From: Bimuria novae-zelandiae CBS 107.79
Taxonomy: Eukaryota; Ascomycota; Dothideomycetes; Pleosporales; Didymosphaeriaceae
Reading direction: 5' to 3'
Assembly: GCA_010015655.1 (NCBI GenBank)
Contig: ML976733.1
Location: 298,155-362,154, forward strand
Length of the DNA: 64,000 nucleotides
Positions within the stretch are counted from its first letter, which is position 1, and each line of letters begins with the position of its first letter. A program made the translations under genes and the position numbers. Positions 12,490-24,300 of the stretch are shown in pieces. A model generated the notes under the pieces. That model was not told the DNA's origin. It saw only the letters and a list, made by a program, of their open reading frames with translations, and did no database searches.

Positions 12490-13074
12490 CTATTTAAATC
12501 TATCTAGAAGCTTAACGTTGCGGCCGCGCCGTGTAGATTTGGTTAGGGCAGCAGATGCACCCTCTGGGGCCTCCCTAATATCTGCAGCATTAATAACACG
12601 TTTCTAACGCTTTCTACTCTGTAGAGATGGCTGAGAGGCTTTTCTCTTACCCTTTTGGGATAATTGTAGAGCTTTTTCTTTGTCACGGGTAGACTTTTGG
12701 GCAGCGCGCTAAGCTGCCTTTTTAGCCTTCTTCTTCTCCTTCGCCTTCTTAGCTACCTTTTGCGTAGCACGCTTTTCCTACTATATTTTCTCCTTATATA
12801 GCTTCGCTGCCTTCTTTAGCTTTGCTATTTTTACTTTTTAAAGCTACTACTGCTTATCCTTTTGCTCCTTAATAGATTAATAAAAACGTGCCTCCCTTAC
12901 CTTCCTTAGTAACTATATAACTAATCCACTACGGTACTTTTAACGCTATTAGAGATCTAAATTCTTACCTTTCCTCTTACGCTTCTTCTTTGTTAATAGC
13001 GCCTGCCTTAGCCTATTATTATTAAGCTAGAGCAGCTCCTTTTGCACGGAAAGGTAGTAGAGTAACTAATAAAG
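12490..13074 (-). pseudogene. C-terminal part of the pogo-like transposase (segment 3 of 3)
   Basis: Read on the minus strand, this continues the transposase after the gypsy insertion point at 13075. It shows KKKRKRKGKNLDL, a damaged KYRSGLVI segment, KVREARF, a long Lys/Ala/Glu-rich coiled tail, and the end RNVKLLDRFK before a TAG at 12490-12492. This is the standard tail of Fot1-like transposases. Several internal TAG/TAA codons stand where glutamine is expected. Confidence 0.8.
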
Positions 13075-13525
13075 TGTTAGGTTCCATTTAGGATAGCTGG
13101 TCCTAAACGGGCTATGGTTAGTTCTCGGGTAGGAGTACTAGTAGGACGGGAGAGGGTCGTAGTAATAGCTTGCGCTTGTTACTAGAGCGTTAGTATTAAA
13201 GGTGTGTATAGCATAATTAAATTAACAAGGTTGCTTATTTAGATCCAAACGATAGATTGATAAACAAGATTGAATACGAATATCCGGGAGGGATATTCGA
13301 GCTCTTTATATACTACGTGAATCCTGCCATCCTCTATCTTCCTGCTATCCGGGATGGCTTCACCATCCGGGACGGTCTTGCCATCCGGGATAGTTACACC
13401 ATCCGGGATGGTTTTGCTTAGCGGGATGGCATGTCACGTGACCTTGGCTAAACAGCCCCGCCGAGTGTTACCCTTGCTGAGGACCCGTTGGCCCTCCGCG
13501 TCTCGTACATGTTCAGATCCTAATA
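13075..13525 (-). repeat. 3' LTR of gypsy copy 2, with 18-bp tandem repeats
   Basis: TGTTAGGTTCC to CAGATCCTAATA; the last CA has become TA. It contains four tandem 18-bp units of the type YATCCGGGAYGGYTTYRC at 13346-13417. These create a short spurious frame at 13354-13587. The same array is in the other LTR at 19732-19803. Confidence 0.9.
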
Positions 13526-13653
13526 TCACCTCCCCTCCTTCCAGATATCGTCTTGATATCCCTGCGCCTTGCCGTGTGGCTGCATAAGCGGTCGTTCCAT
13601 ATAAGTATGTCGTAGGTCCTAGTTATTTCTAAAACCTAATTACCTTCCTAACC

Positions 13654-14130
13654 ATGCCTAAGGATCCTAAGCCCTATAAAGCGCGTGCGCCTCGCAAGAA
13701 GACTTTAACCTAAGAGCAATATAATTAAGCGGTCTATATTCGTGCGGCGTTAAAGGAGATAGTGTTTCGTTGCGAAAGGTGTATAAAGAAAAACTTACAG
13801 TGTTTTGTAGATACCGTATCTGGTAGTTGCGCTGGCTGTATCGCTGCCCACGCGGAGTGCGAGTTATATGTTCCTAAAGAAGAATAGGAAAAGGTAGAGC
13901 AAGAGAAGCGTGCGAAGCGTCTAGAGCTATTACGCATAGAGGAGTTAATTACGCGAGCCCAAGCAGATGCTACGCGTGTGAGGCAAGAGTTGGTTAAGGT
14001 GGAAAGTCGTGAGCAGGAGTTTGCTCGTTGTGATTTGGCGATAGCGAAGGTCACACGAAGCCCTAGGGCGGATAGCTTAAGTGCGGCCGTTCCGTCCAAA
14101 GACATCGATCCTTTCGCTAATCCAGGCTAG
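13654..14130 (+). pseudogene. Antisense accessory ORF of gypsy copy 2 with a Zn2Cys6 cysteine pattern
   Basis: The frame starts with ATG at 13654 (MPKDPKPYKARAPRKKTL) and ends with TAG at 14128-14130, about 158 codons. Only three internal stops occur (TAA, TAA, TAG), all explicable as C-to-T at CAA/CAG. At about residues 37-66 the cysteines are spaced CX2CX6CX8CX2CX6C (CERC, then C, then CAGC, then C), exactly the fungal Zn(II)2Cys6 binuclear cluster spacing. A basic N-terminus precedes it, and a charged, probably coiled-coil region (EKVEQEKRAKRLELL) follows. It is transcribed opposite to gag-pol. Known Zn2Cys6 proteins bind DNA; the role here is unknown. The spacing could be chance, but it is embedded in the best-preserved frame of the element. 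Confidence 0.6.
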
Positions 14131-14279
14131 TCACAGGTCAACAATCTTCCTCTCGATCCGTTAATAGATCTTCTTCTTAACGAGTTCCTATCTAGTTCTC
14201 CTCTAATCGTTTCTGGTTCCTTCTCGTGGTCTGACGATAGTATTATGCCAATATTTAGCGATAGTTATTAAGGTTTACT

Positions 14280-17200
14280 TCTAGTTCCTATGTGTCTTCT
14301 AAGTGTAGATATTCTTTCCACTTAATTAAGTAGGTTCGTGGCTAATCTGTGTGTTGTAGTATCTTCTTAACTTCAAATTCGGTTTCCTCCTCTGGCTGGT
14401 GATAGAAGGTGGTTTTGACTAGTGTTTTAGGGTCTACTAGTTCTAATCGATCTATGTGGAATACTGGGTGTATTTTGGCGTCTGGTGGTAGTTTCAATTA
14501 GTAGTTAACTAGTGATACTTGTTTAGAAATAAAAAATAGTCTAATCTTAACGTGATCCAGTTTCTTGTGCTTTTTCTTTTAGGTTCGAAGATTTTTCGTA
14601 AGTAGATATGCTTTATCCCCCTTCTTTAGCTAAGGTGCCGTTTTTCTTTTTTAGTTTGTATAGGAAATGCTTTGCTGTTAAGCTTTCTCGAGGTTCTCTT
14701 AGAGTTATTAATGTATTTCTTTTATTTTTGTAGCCGTGTTGATGGCTTCTTCCGTTCTAATAGCAGTAGGAAATGTCTAATTAAAGAGATATAGATATCT
14801 TCCGTAGTTTGCATAGAACGGTGTATATCTAGTTACTACTAATATCTTGTTATTATATGCTAATTATGCCATTAGTAATAGGGAAATCTAGTTATTCTTT
14901 TAGTTGTTACAGTAGATGCGTAGGTACGTTTCTATTATTTAATTTATACGTTCTGTTTGTCTGTCCCTCTGTAGGTGGTAGGCTATTAATAGTTTTCGTT
15001 TCGTTCTAATAAGTGCTATAAGTGTTGTCTAGTAGTTCGAAGTGAAGAGTTTGTCTCTATCGCTGATAATTATCTTGGGGATGCCATAATGTCGTATAAG
15101 TCAATCTAGAATAAGGAATGCTAGTTCCGTTACTATTATTATCTTTTTACACGATAGTAATTCCACGTATTTAGTAAATCTATATACGATTACTAGTACT
15201 GCGTCGTAACTTACTCCGTTTGTGGGATCTTTTGACTTTGGTAATCCTGTGACAAAGTCCATTGCGATGTCTTCCCATGGTGCTATAGGTATCTAGATAG
15301 CTTGTATTTCTCCGTACTTAAGATGTGTTGCGTGTTTATTATGCTGGCATTCTGCGTATTTGCGTATGTAGGTTGCTATTACTTCCTTAATTCCTTTAAA
15401 GCTATAGTTTCTCTGGATTAGTTCTATTATCTTCTTGATTCCGGGGTGTCTATATATAGGGTTATCATGGTATTATTGTATGACCTTTGTCTATTGTTCC
15501 TTTAGTATTTCTCGTGTAAGTATAAGGAGTTGATTAAGTTCTGCCGTCGGTTCTAAGGAACCGTCGGGATTTTTCTTTAGTATAGCGGAGTAGGTTTTAA
15601 CTTTTTCTCCGTTATTATTTATTCTACTAAGAGCATCTGCTCGTCCGTTTTCCTTGCCTAGGGTATATATAATTTTAAATTTGTATTATCCTAGCGTTTC
15701 TAACTATCTTGCTTATTATTAGGTCAGTTCCTTCGTGGTTGTAAAGCGTGTGAGGTTCTTATAGTCTATAAATATCGTAAGTTCCAAGCAACTATGTGCA
15801 TAGATCCTCTAGTGTTTAATAGTTTTTATAATCGCGAGTAGTTCTTTATCGTGTACTTCGTATCGTAATTCTTTAAGTGTAAACTTGTGTGCGTAGTATG
15901 TAATTAGGTGCTATTTACCATTCTTTTTTTATTTCGCGCATGCTCTAACTGCTAAGTCGCTTGCGTCTATTTTAATACGCAGGGGTTTGTTGTCCTAGAA
16001 GTGTATAAGGACTAGTGGCGTAATACATACTTTCCGTAGCGTTTAGAATGCTTGCTCGCATTCTTTTATCTAGTCAAAAGGTTTATCTTTCTTTATAAGG
16101 TTCGTAAGTGGTAGCGTAATTCTAGAGTAGTCTGTGATAAACTATCTATTAAATTTAGTAAATCTAAGGAAGGCTTATACTTCCTTAAGGTTAGTAAGTA
16201 ATTTCTACTTCTTTACTTCCTTAATTTTTAAAGGGCTTACTTAGATACCTTCGGTATTAATAACATGTCCTAGAAACTCTAGTTCTGTGACATAGAACTT
16301 GCATTTCTTAAGTTTTAATTGTAGGTTGGCGCTATCTAGTGCTCGTAGTACTATTTATACGTGTTATGCATAATCCTTCTCTTATTTAGAGAATATTAGG
16401 ATGTTGTCGAGGTAGGTAACTATAAATATGTCGAGGTAGTTCCTTAGTATATTATTAATTATTACTTAGAACGTTGCTGGTGCGTTCGTGAGTCTAAAAG
16501 GCATGACTTGGTACTTAAACAGTCTGTATCTAGTTTGAAAGGCTATCTTCCACTTATCACCTACTGCTATTTATATAAGGTGGTATCCGTCTCGTAGGTT
16601 GAATTATGTGAATATCTTGGCTCGTCCTAGCCTGTCTCGAGATTCTTGTATGTTTGGTAGTAGGTATCTGTTCTTAATCGTTATGTTATTCAGCCTTTTA
16701 TAGTTAATGTATAGACGTTGTGTTCCATCCTTCTTTATAACGAATATCAGGGGTGATACTACTAGCGATTCTAACTTACGTATCTATTGCCTTTTAAGGG
16801 CTTTCTTTAGGAATTCGCGTGTCTATTAGAGTTCTTTTACGCTTTATCTATATAGTAGTCCGAAGGGTAGCGTCTTTCCCTCTTTAAGAATAATACGATA
16901 GTCTTAGTGTGTGTGCTTAGGAAGGGCGTTAGCTCCTTTCTCTTCCTAAAATAAATAACTCTATTCCTTATATTTGTTAGGGATATTAAGAGATGTGCTG
17001 TTCTCTTCGTGCTTACGCTTTATAACTTAGTAGTTCCTACTAGCGTCTGCTAAGTTGGTTTCGTGTTTATCGACTTCTAGTTGCGAGATTATATTATTAA
17101 TAGCTCTCTTATCTACTATCATGCTCTATTAATGCGTAGGCTTTGCTTATAATGCACAGTTGTAGCGCTTAAAAGATAACTCTTTCTTTTCCTAGTTGAC

Positions 17201-19440
17201 TATAGGGTTATACTTCTTTAACTAGGGTAATCCTAAAATCACGTCGTAATTGGCTTCTTTGATAATGTCGAGGATAATTGATTCCTAGTGTCTATAGATC
17301 GTGAGGGTGGTTTCGATCTTGTATTTAATGGTTGCTTTACTGGGCATTAGTTGTCTATTCGCGACATGAATAGCATAGGGTATGGCCTTTTTGCGCTTAT
17401 AGAGTCCCGCTCTATTGAGTGCTTTTCTCGACACATAGCTTTCCTGTGCTCCTGAGTCCAGCATGGCTTTTATCTATGTTCTTTTAAGCTATACTAATAG
17501 CTTGATTAATGCCTAACTATTCGTGGCATTTAGTTCCTTAAAGGCGTTTTCTCGCCTAAGCCTAGGTCTAAAAAAGACATTTTCTTCGTGACTAGCTCTA
17601 TAGGTTTGAGGTGTCCTTCCTTCCTTTTCCTTCGAGGTTATTACTAGGCCTCTTTTAGGATAGCTTCACTGTCTTCTTCCTTTATTACTATTTTAATCCT
17701 AAGGGTCGTGGTCCCTTTTAGTACGCGATTAAACCCATGCTTATTCTTTTACTCCCTGTGTTCCTTGTAGTTAGGGTGTAAGCATGTTTGCTATTTATCT
17801 AACGCGCATTTTCTATTAACTAGTAGTAATAGCGCTTAGTTTAGTGCTTAATTAAGGTGTAAAAAGTATTACGTTTTACGTTTATCCTAGAGGTGAACGT
17901 CGCAATAGTTAATAGGGTAGTTAAACTACTCCTATCTGCATCGTTAGTATGTTTGGGGAAAGTAGCTATATTCCTTAGCTTAGTAATAAATGGTATATTA
18001 ATCTTCTCTATAGAGGGTCTATTATATGGTCTTATGCGTAGGGTTGCGGTGGTCTAGGTCGTACTATGGTTTGTAGTTTAGGCTTTTATTTAGGTACTTC
18101 TTCTTGGGGTCTTTGTAGGCGTAATGGTGGTCCGCCATTTCTCGTGCTGCTTTACTAACCAGGTTAGGTTAGTAAGTATAAAAAAATACTTCTGTGTAGT
18201 CTTGTCGTTCTACCACCGTAAACCCGAAGTCTCCTTCTCGAGGTTAGTGTTTTTCTAAGAAGTCGAAAACGTTCGTTATCTTACTAGTAACTAGTTTGTT
18301 CTAGCTAGGGTAAGGTGTAGGAGATCGAGGCATTAGTTCCTTCTCCTTTTTGTTTTTGTCTAAACTTTTGTTTGCATCCTCGTAGAGTTATAAGTTAGGC
18401 AATTCTAATCGCTCTAAGTCTTTATCTTAGATATCGAGTTACTTAATAGTATTTATTATTTACTATTCCTTGTTAGTTGCGTCTGCATCTGCGACGGATA
18501 GTACGTTTAACTATCTAATAACCTTATTCTTAGATCTGCAGTTCCTGGCGATGTGGCCTAGTTTACTATATATAAAATATAGGCGCGTCCCAGTTCCCTT
18601 GCGTTAGGTTCTATCTAGGTTACGCTAGTTAGGCTTTCGGAGGCCTATAGCCTTTCCTGTTCCCTTTTCTAGGTTATTAAACTAGATATCTTTTATAGGT
18701 TAGGGTCCGTAATAGTTGCGTTGCTGGCGTCGAGGTATTTTTGGCAGCGCCTTATAGACTATAGGTGCCTATTATCTAAAACTAACGTTTCTTAGATTCT
18801 TGCGTAGTTCTTCTTGTAATACGAACTATTCCCTATTAATGCGAATAGTCTCTTCGTATAGTTCTTCTAAGGTCTCTATCTTTATACTACTACGTAGGAG
18901 TTCCTCGCGCATATTGCGTTTAAGGCCTTATTTATACATTGTCTTAAGAGATTTATCCTCCTAGTTAAGTTACACAGCGTACTTGCGGAATTTAGCTATA
19001 TACTTGGCTATAGATTATTGCTATTAGATCGTCTGGATCGCACGCTCAGCGATAGCGGTTTTATTAGTAATTTTAAATATTTATTAGAGGCATTTTTTGA
19101 AGTTGGCGTAGTTCTTAATAATGTTAATAGCATCTTTATTACTGTTAATGTAGTCTTCATCCTCGTTGTCGTGATCTATGTCTAGGTATTTAACTAGGTA
19201 AGGACGGATCTATTCTTTAGCGCTTCCTCGCATATAAGTTACTACGAAGATAACCTTCTTTTTGTCTTTAAGGTCTTAGTTTTAGTTAAAGAAGTAGAGG
19301 TCTAGTTACAATAGCCAGATATTAAGGAGGGTACGATTGCTATTATACAAATCGGGTTTGTGTGCCTTGTTCTTGCCATCCCCTATAGGGGTGACATAGT
19401 TGTCCGAAGCCATGGAAGAGTTAGGGGTCCTGTTAGTACT
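14280..19440 (-). pseudogene. Decayed gag-pol of gypsy copy 2
   Basis: Read on the minus strand: gag with a broken zinc knuckle near 18570 (LGHIARNC survives), protease region around 17450, reverse transcriptase with YLDNILIFS (second catalytic Asp changed to Asn) near 16410, then RNase H and integrase toward 14900. No open frame longer than a few dozen codons remains. The domain order and sequence run parallel to gypsy copy 1 at 1-3876 plus 9931-10318, so the two are copies of one family with independent RIP damage. Confidence 0.8.
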
Positions 19441-19460
19441 TATATTAAGAGTGTTCAAAA

Positions 19461-19911
19461 TGTTAGGTTCCATTTAGGATAGCTAGTCCTAAACGGGCTA
19501 TAGTTGGTTCTCGGGCAAGAGTACTAGTAGGATAAGAGAGGGTTGTAGTAATAGCTTGCGCTTGTTACTAGAGCGTTAGTATTAAAGGTGTGTATAGCAT
19601 AATTAAATTAACAAGGTTGCTTATTCAGATCTAAACGATAGATTAATAAACAAGATTGAACACAAATATCCGGGAGGGATATTCGAGCTCTCTATATAAT
19701 ACGTGAATCCTGCCATCCTCTATCTTCCTGCTATCCAGGATGGCTTCACCATCCGGGACGGTCTCGCCATCTGGGATGGTTACACTATCCGGGATGGTTT
19801 TGCTTGGCGGGATGGCATGTTACGTGACCTTGGCTGAATAGCCCCGCCGAGTGTTACCCTTGCTAAGGACCTGTTGGCCCTCCGCGTCTCGTACATGTTC
19901 AGATCCTAACA
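19461..19911 (-). repeat. 5' LTR of gypsy copy 2
   Basis: 451 bp, the same length as 13075-13525 and differing mainly by transitions. It ends CAGATCCTAACA with the canonical CA and is followed by TAAAG. Confidence 0.92.
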
Positions 19912-20069
19912 TAAAGCTTCTATATATCTTTACTACTCTAATTCTTAACTATAGAGCGTATAAGCCTATTTATCTTTCTTTAGTTATAATCGCTAAGCCC
20001 TGATAAAGAGCTATTACTTAATTCTTAATTATAGGTAAATTTATTAAGGATAAGATTAAGATTAGGTGG
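19912..20069 (-). pseudogene. Pogo-like transposase, segment 2 of 3
   Basis: This 158-bp piece lies between the gypsy insertion and the LINE pair. Joined across the LINE site it completes the motif RAIGILPPNLNLILNKF (usual form RATGIWPPNP). Joined across the gypsy site it runs into the C-terminal segment. It proves that both insertions hit one transposase gene. Confidence 0.8.
20058..20069. repeat. 12-bp direct repeat AAGATTAGGTGG, copy 1 of 3 (others 20972-20983 and 27019-27030)
   Basis: Identical 12-mers lie left of, between and right of the two LINE-derived elements. One copy is required by the transposase frame (Pro-Pro-Asn-Leu on the minus strand). The others are therefore target duplications or were carried by the elements. 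Confidence 0.85.
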
Positions 20070-20971
20070 TTGGTTGGTTGGTTGGTTGGTATTCATTTTC
20101 GTCTAGTTGATGGGGATTAAGTCCACCATCTCGCCTCCCGAAGGGCATATACGACGTGCTAAGCTATGGAATTATAGTACTAACGCACTACCTTAGAAAG
20201 CATTTCTTGCCTACGCGGGTATTGCTACCATGTCAAGCTACAGCTCCCCTTCCCGTTGGGGAGACTAAGCAGTGTATGTACTTTAGGGTGGATCCCTTGT
20301 GTGTGTTCAGAGGCAGTTTAGTGCTGTGAGAAGAAAGAAAAGGAAAGAGTGAATAGGTGTGGAGAGCCGGTGCTCTGTCGAATCAGAGCCGTGGCTCTAC
20401 GCGAGGAGAGCCTTTGTACCAGGCTTGGCGATGCCTGTGTCGAAGGAGATAGGTGTAGTAGGAAGGCAGAGCCAGGCCTGTCCTTCTTCTTTATCCCTAA
20501 GAGTCGTATGATATAAGGCCAGGCTGGCTACCTTATTTGCGTGTTGTGTCAGGTCAGGGACGCTAACAGTTAGTCTTTAGAGAGCTGCGGGCAGCTCTTG
20601 TTGTTATAGGTGTTAAGAGCTGGTGCTCTATTAAATCGTGCCATGGCTCTTTGCATGGAGAGCCTTTGTATTTAGGCCTAGCAGGTGCCCATATCTTGCA
20701 AGAGCAAGGAGTGTCACGACTGTCTCCTTATTTTAGCTATAGTTGTGGCCTTTAATTAAACGTGAAAATCTGAGTGGCGCACGGGCCATTTTAAAAAGAT
20801 TTTAGCTTACTAGGGAGCTAAAAGATAAAATAGGGCAGCGCGCCTGCCACAACGCCTATAGCTAAAAGAGGACGCTGGAAAACAGATTTACGAAGGCATT
20901 TGAGTCGTGTTTTGACGAAAAATCGATAGATATCGACCTTTCGATGACCTGGAAAAGTTGATGTTCGGTGT
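20070..20971 (-). mobile_element. Short non-autonomous LINE-derived element (902 bp)
   Basis: Its plus-strand left end, (TTGG)n then TATTCATTTT and the following 150 bp or so (CTCGCCTCCCGAAGGGCATATACGAC region, split here), is nearly the same as the 3' end of the full LINE at 20984. Its right end (AAAAGTTGATGTTCGGTG) matches the 5' end of that LINE (AAAAGTTGGTGTTCGGTG). The middle has no coding text. It instead holds two related segments, near 20364-20430 and 20618-20690, each with GAGAGC(C/T)GGTGCTCT and GAGAGCCTTTGTA. It looks like a parasite of the LINE machinery that kept both ends and replaced the interior. Confidence 0.65.
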
Positions 20972-21399
20972 AAGATTAGGTGGTTGGTTGGTTGGTTGGT
21001 ATTCATTTTACGTCTCTTTAATAGGGATTAAGTCCACTATCTCGCCTCCCGAAGGGCATATACGACGTGCTAAGCTATAGAATTATAGTGCTAATATACT
21101 ACCCTAGAAAGCATTTCTTGCCTGCGCGGGTATTACTACTATTTTAGAACTATAGCTCCCCTTCTAGTTAGGGAGGCTAAGCGATGTATGTATATTAGGG
21201 TAGTTTCCTTGCATTTTAAGGCATCTATGTGCTAAGAGAGAGAGAGAGCGAGTGTGTGTATGTGTGTGTGTATGTGTGTAGGGGGAGGGGAAAGAGAGGA
21301 AGAGGGGTAAGAAGTATTATAGCTATTATACTAGACTTAGTTTTTATTAGGTGCTGTATTACTTATTACTATTACAGGGCTGCAGGAGCTAGCGAGGAC

Positions 21400-24300
21400 A
21401 AATCTTAGTATAGTACTATGTAAGTTGGGTGAAGGCTTTAAAGGCCTCTAGATCCCCTAGCAGCACCGCAGTATACGCTAGGCCATTAGCCTGGCTAGAT
21501 GGTAGTGTAGGTAGTTGAAGTAGTCATCTACTAAAGGCCCCTAGGGTCTTACGGCAGAGCGCAAGGTGCTCTAGTGTCTTGTCCTATTTGTATAAGCAGG
21601 TAAGGTTTGCATCCTTATAGTTATACTTTTAGTAGTACTAGGCAAAATCCCCATGTCTAGACTAGATAGAAAGCAGTCTAGCTAGGATAGCTCTTAGTAA
21701 GTCTAGTTCCTTTAGACTGCTACGTGGTGCATAGTCTAGGTGCCAGCTTTTATACCATCTAGAGAGTTTATTCTTTTTGTTAGACCACCAGATCTGCTAT
21801 ATGTGTTATAATATCTTACAGGCAATTGTCTTAATGCCTAAGAGTGTAGGTAGAGCAGCTTTACCTGTTAGGGGTAATAGGTATTAGGCTTCTAGATTAG
21901 CTAATCTATCTGCTGCCTTATTTCCTTTAATGCCTAGGTGTCTGGGGGCCTATTTAATAAAGACGTCGTGAGTCTCCATAGCGCCATGGCACTCTAAAAA
22001 GGCCTATTAAGAGGTAGGGGGTGAATTGCCCTTTAGGCACCATATAACTAAGGTGCTGTCTATACATAGCTAGATTTAATAGGTATTAAACTCTAGTTAT
22101 CTTATAGTGTGCTAGAAGCCTCTTTATGCTCTTACTACCTCAGCGTTAAAGACGTGCGAGGTAGAGTTAAGTAACCCGTGTCTAGTCTGTAATTGCTTTC
22201 CGTTCTAATACACTATAAAGCTATAAGTCACCCGCTTTTCTCCTTCCTTTATGTACTGTTCAGAGCCATCTAAGAAGATAGTCACGTCTAGTGGTGGGAG
22301 ATAGGCCTACTATATATTAAAAGCCTTAGCTGTAGTCTTCTTGTCTATGCCAAGCGTTGGGTCAGTTTGGCAGCTAGTTAAGTAGTAAGGGGCTATAAGT
22401 GTAGTCCTAAGGATCTCTAGTAGAAGAGATGCTATCTATTAGACTTTTGTCTTAACTCGCTAGGGTTGTCTAGTTTTTACGCCCCTGTTTACTATATATA
22501 CTAATGTGCGCCTAGTAAGAGGATAGTCTGCATCTATAGTTCGCAAGTAGGTTATAAATCTAAGTTTAGCTTCCTCTAGTGCTACTACTGTAGATAGTAG
22601 TCTAGCGTCTTAAAAGAGTGCAGCTGTAGGGGTTATTCTCCACGCTAGTAGAATGCCCCTTGCTGCTATAGCTAGTGTCTTGTCTATAGTAGCTATATGC
22701 CATCTAATGTAAGCGCTAACCTCTTAAGGCCTGCCTGGTTTAAGTGTATGTGGCTGTTTAGTGCGGCCTCTGTACCAGCATTCAGTCCCATACAGAAGCG
22801 ACGGGTATACACAGGTAATAGTGGCCTTGCGGAGGGAGCTAGCTGGTGGTCCATAGATAGTCCTGGCTAGACTATAAATATAATAGGCTACCCTAGTAGC
22901 TTTTGTAGTGCGTGTAACTATATATTATCTAAAGGTAAGTCTGCGGTCAAACCATACTCCTAACTAACGTAGGGCTAGCTGGCTATGCTCTCCACCTGGA
23001 AGGATAGGGTAAATCGTAAGCTACTTATCTATAATATATAGTAGTGCGTAGCTGCTTTGCTATCTAGTTAGGTGTATTATTTCCTGCTTTTCTAGGGCAA
23101 AGGTAACCTTATTAGCCTTGCCCTATGCTCTAATCTGCCTTAGATCTAATGCTAGGAGCTTAACGTTATCGTCTATAGAGTGTAAGGCCTGGTATAGACA
23201 TATGTCGTCTACATATCCAAACCTCCGTTCTGTGTCCATAGATAGTAGCTCTGCTAGGTACAGTGTATATAGGACAGGGGAGAGAGGCGAGCCTTAGGGT
23301 GTGCCACAGGCGACAGGGTAGCTAGGGGTAGTAACCTGTCCAAGGCGGACCCGAACCCTCCGATTAGTAAGGAATAAGTCTATAAAGAGCATAGTCCTTT
23401 GTGGCCAGCCCTATTAGGCCATCTAGTGTAGCAGGCGGTTCTTAAGGAGCGCATTAAAGGCGCCTTAAATATCTAGGGTAACTATAGTAACATGCTTTCT
23501 AAGTACCCATGCTGCTTTAGTGTCGTAAGTAAACGCTGTAGTAAGGTCTACTATAGAGCGCTTTAGAAGGGCGCCGCCATGCTAGGGGCTAAGGATCTTA
23601 TATATTATGGCGGTCTACGTAATTTGTCTAGCCACTATTCGTTTAAGTCCCTTTCTAATGCAAAAGAGAAGCGCTATAGGTCTCTAGGAGCGGGGTAATG
23701 TTTAGTCTATCTTCCCTATCTTTAGTATTATTACTACCTCGGCAAGCTTCTACTGTGCTAGGAAGTAGTTAAGCTTAAGGCATCACTAGAAGATTCTTCG
23801 TATAAGTTCCCTAACCTAAGCCCAGCAGGCACGAAGTAGTCACATAGTAGAGCGGTTAGTGCCTGGTGAGGTGCTCGAGACTCCTACTGTGTTTCGTTTA
23901 GTTTCCTCTAGTGAGATGTGTGTGCTCCACGGGAGGGCATCTGCATTCTCCTAGTCTAGGTAGTGTCTAAGGTCATCCTCTGCTATATACCGGTTAAGGA
24001 CTTCCTCTCTAAGAGCCTCTGCCTTCTCTAGGGGGTCTGATATTGTCCTGTTGTTCACGATAAGAGGAGTGTCCTGGTTCTCTAGTATAAGCTTGTGCCA
24101 GGCAATAATCTTAAATAGGTCCTTATTATCCTTAGTATTATTAATAACATGCCTCTAGTACTGCCTCTTAGCCTATTAGACAGTAGTCTTGAAGGCCTGT
24201 CTCTCCTCTAGTAGACTGCTAGAGCAGAGTAGCCTAGCATGTTTATAGGCCTAGTAGGCAGTTTTGCACTCCTTGGTCCACCATAGTGTAGCGCGGCCTT

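Larger units (their letters stand above)
13075..19911 (-). mobile_element. Complete Ty3/gypsy-type retrotransposon (gypsy copy 2)
   Basis: LTRs of 451 bp lie at 13075-13525 and 19461-19911, with a perfect 5-bp target duplication TAAAG at 13070-13074 and 19912-19916. The total is 6837 bp. Gag-pol reads on the minus strand, so the LTR at 19461-19911 is its 5' LTR. An unrelated reading frame sits in the opposite direction next to the other LTR (13654-14130). It is RIP-damaged: the RT core reads YLDNILIFS near 16385-16430 and the gag zinc knuckle near 18555-18590 has lost cysteines. Confidence 0.93.

Noticed and set aside
13354..13587. 77-codon frame starting MASPSGTVLPSG
   Set aside because: It merely translates the 18-bp tandem repeats of the LTR.
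13734..14105. 123-codon minus-strand frame in gypsy copy 2
   Set aside because: It is the reverse of the Zn2Cys6-pattern frame, which has its own start, basic N-terminus and cysteine spacing.
21230..21285. CRISPR-like or regulatory array of AG/TG repeats
   Set aside because: Simple microsatellite in the LINE 3' region of a eukaryote; no spacers.
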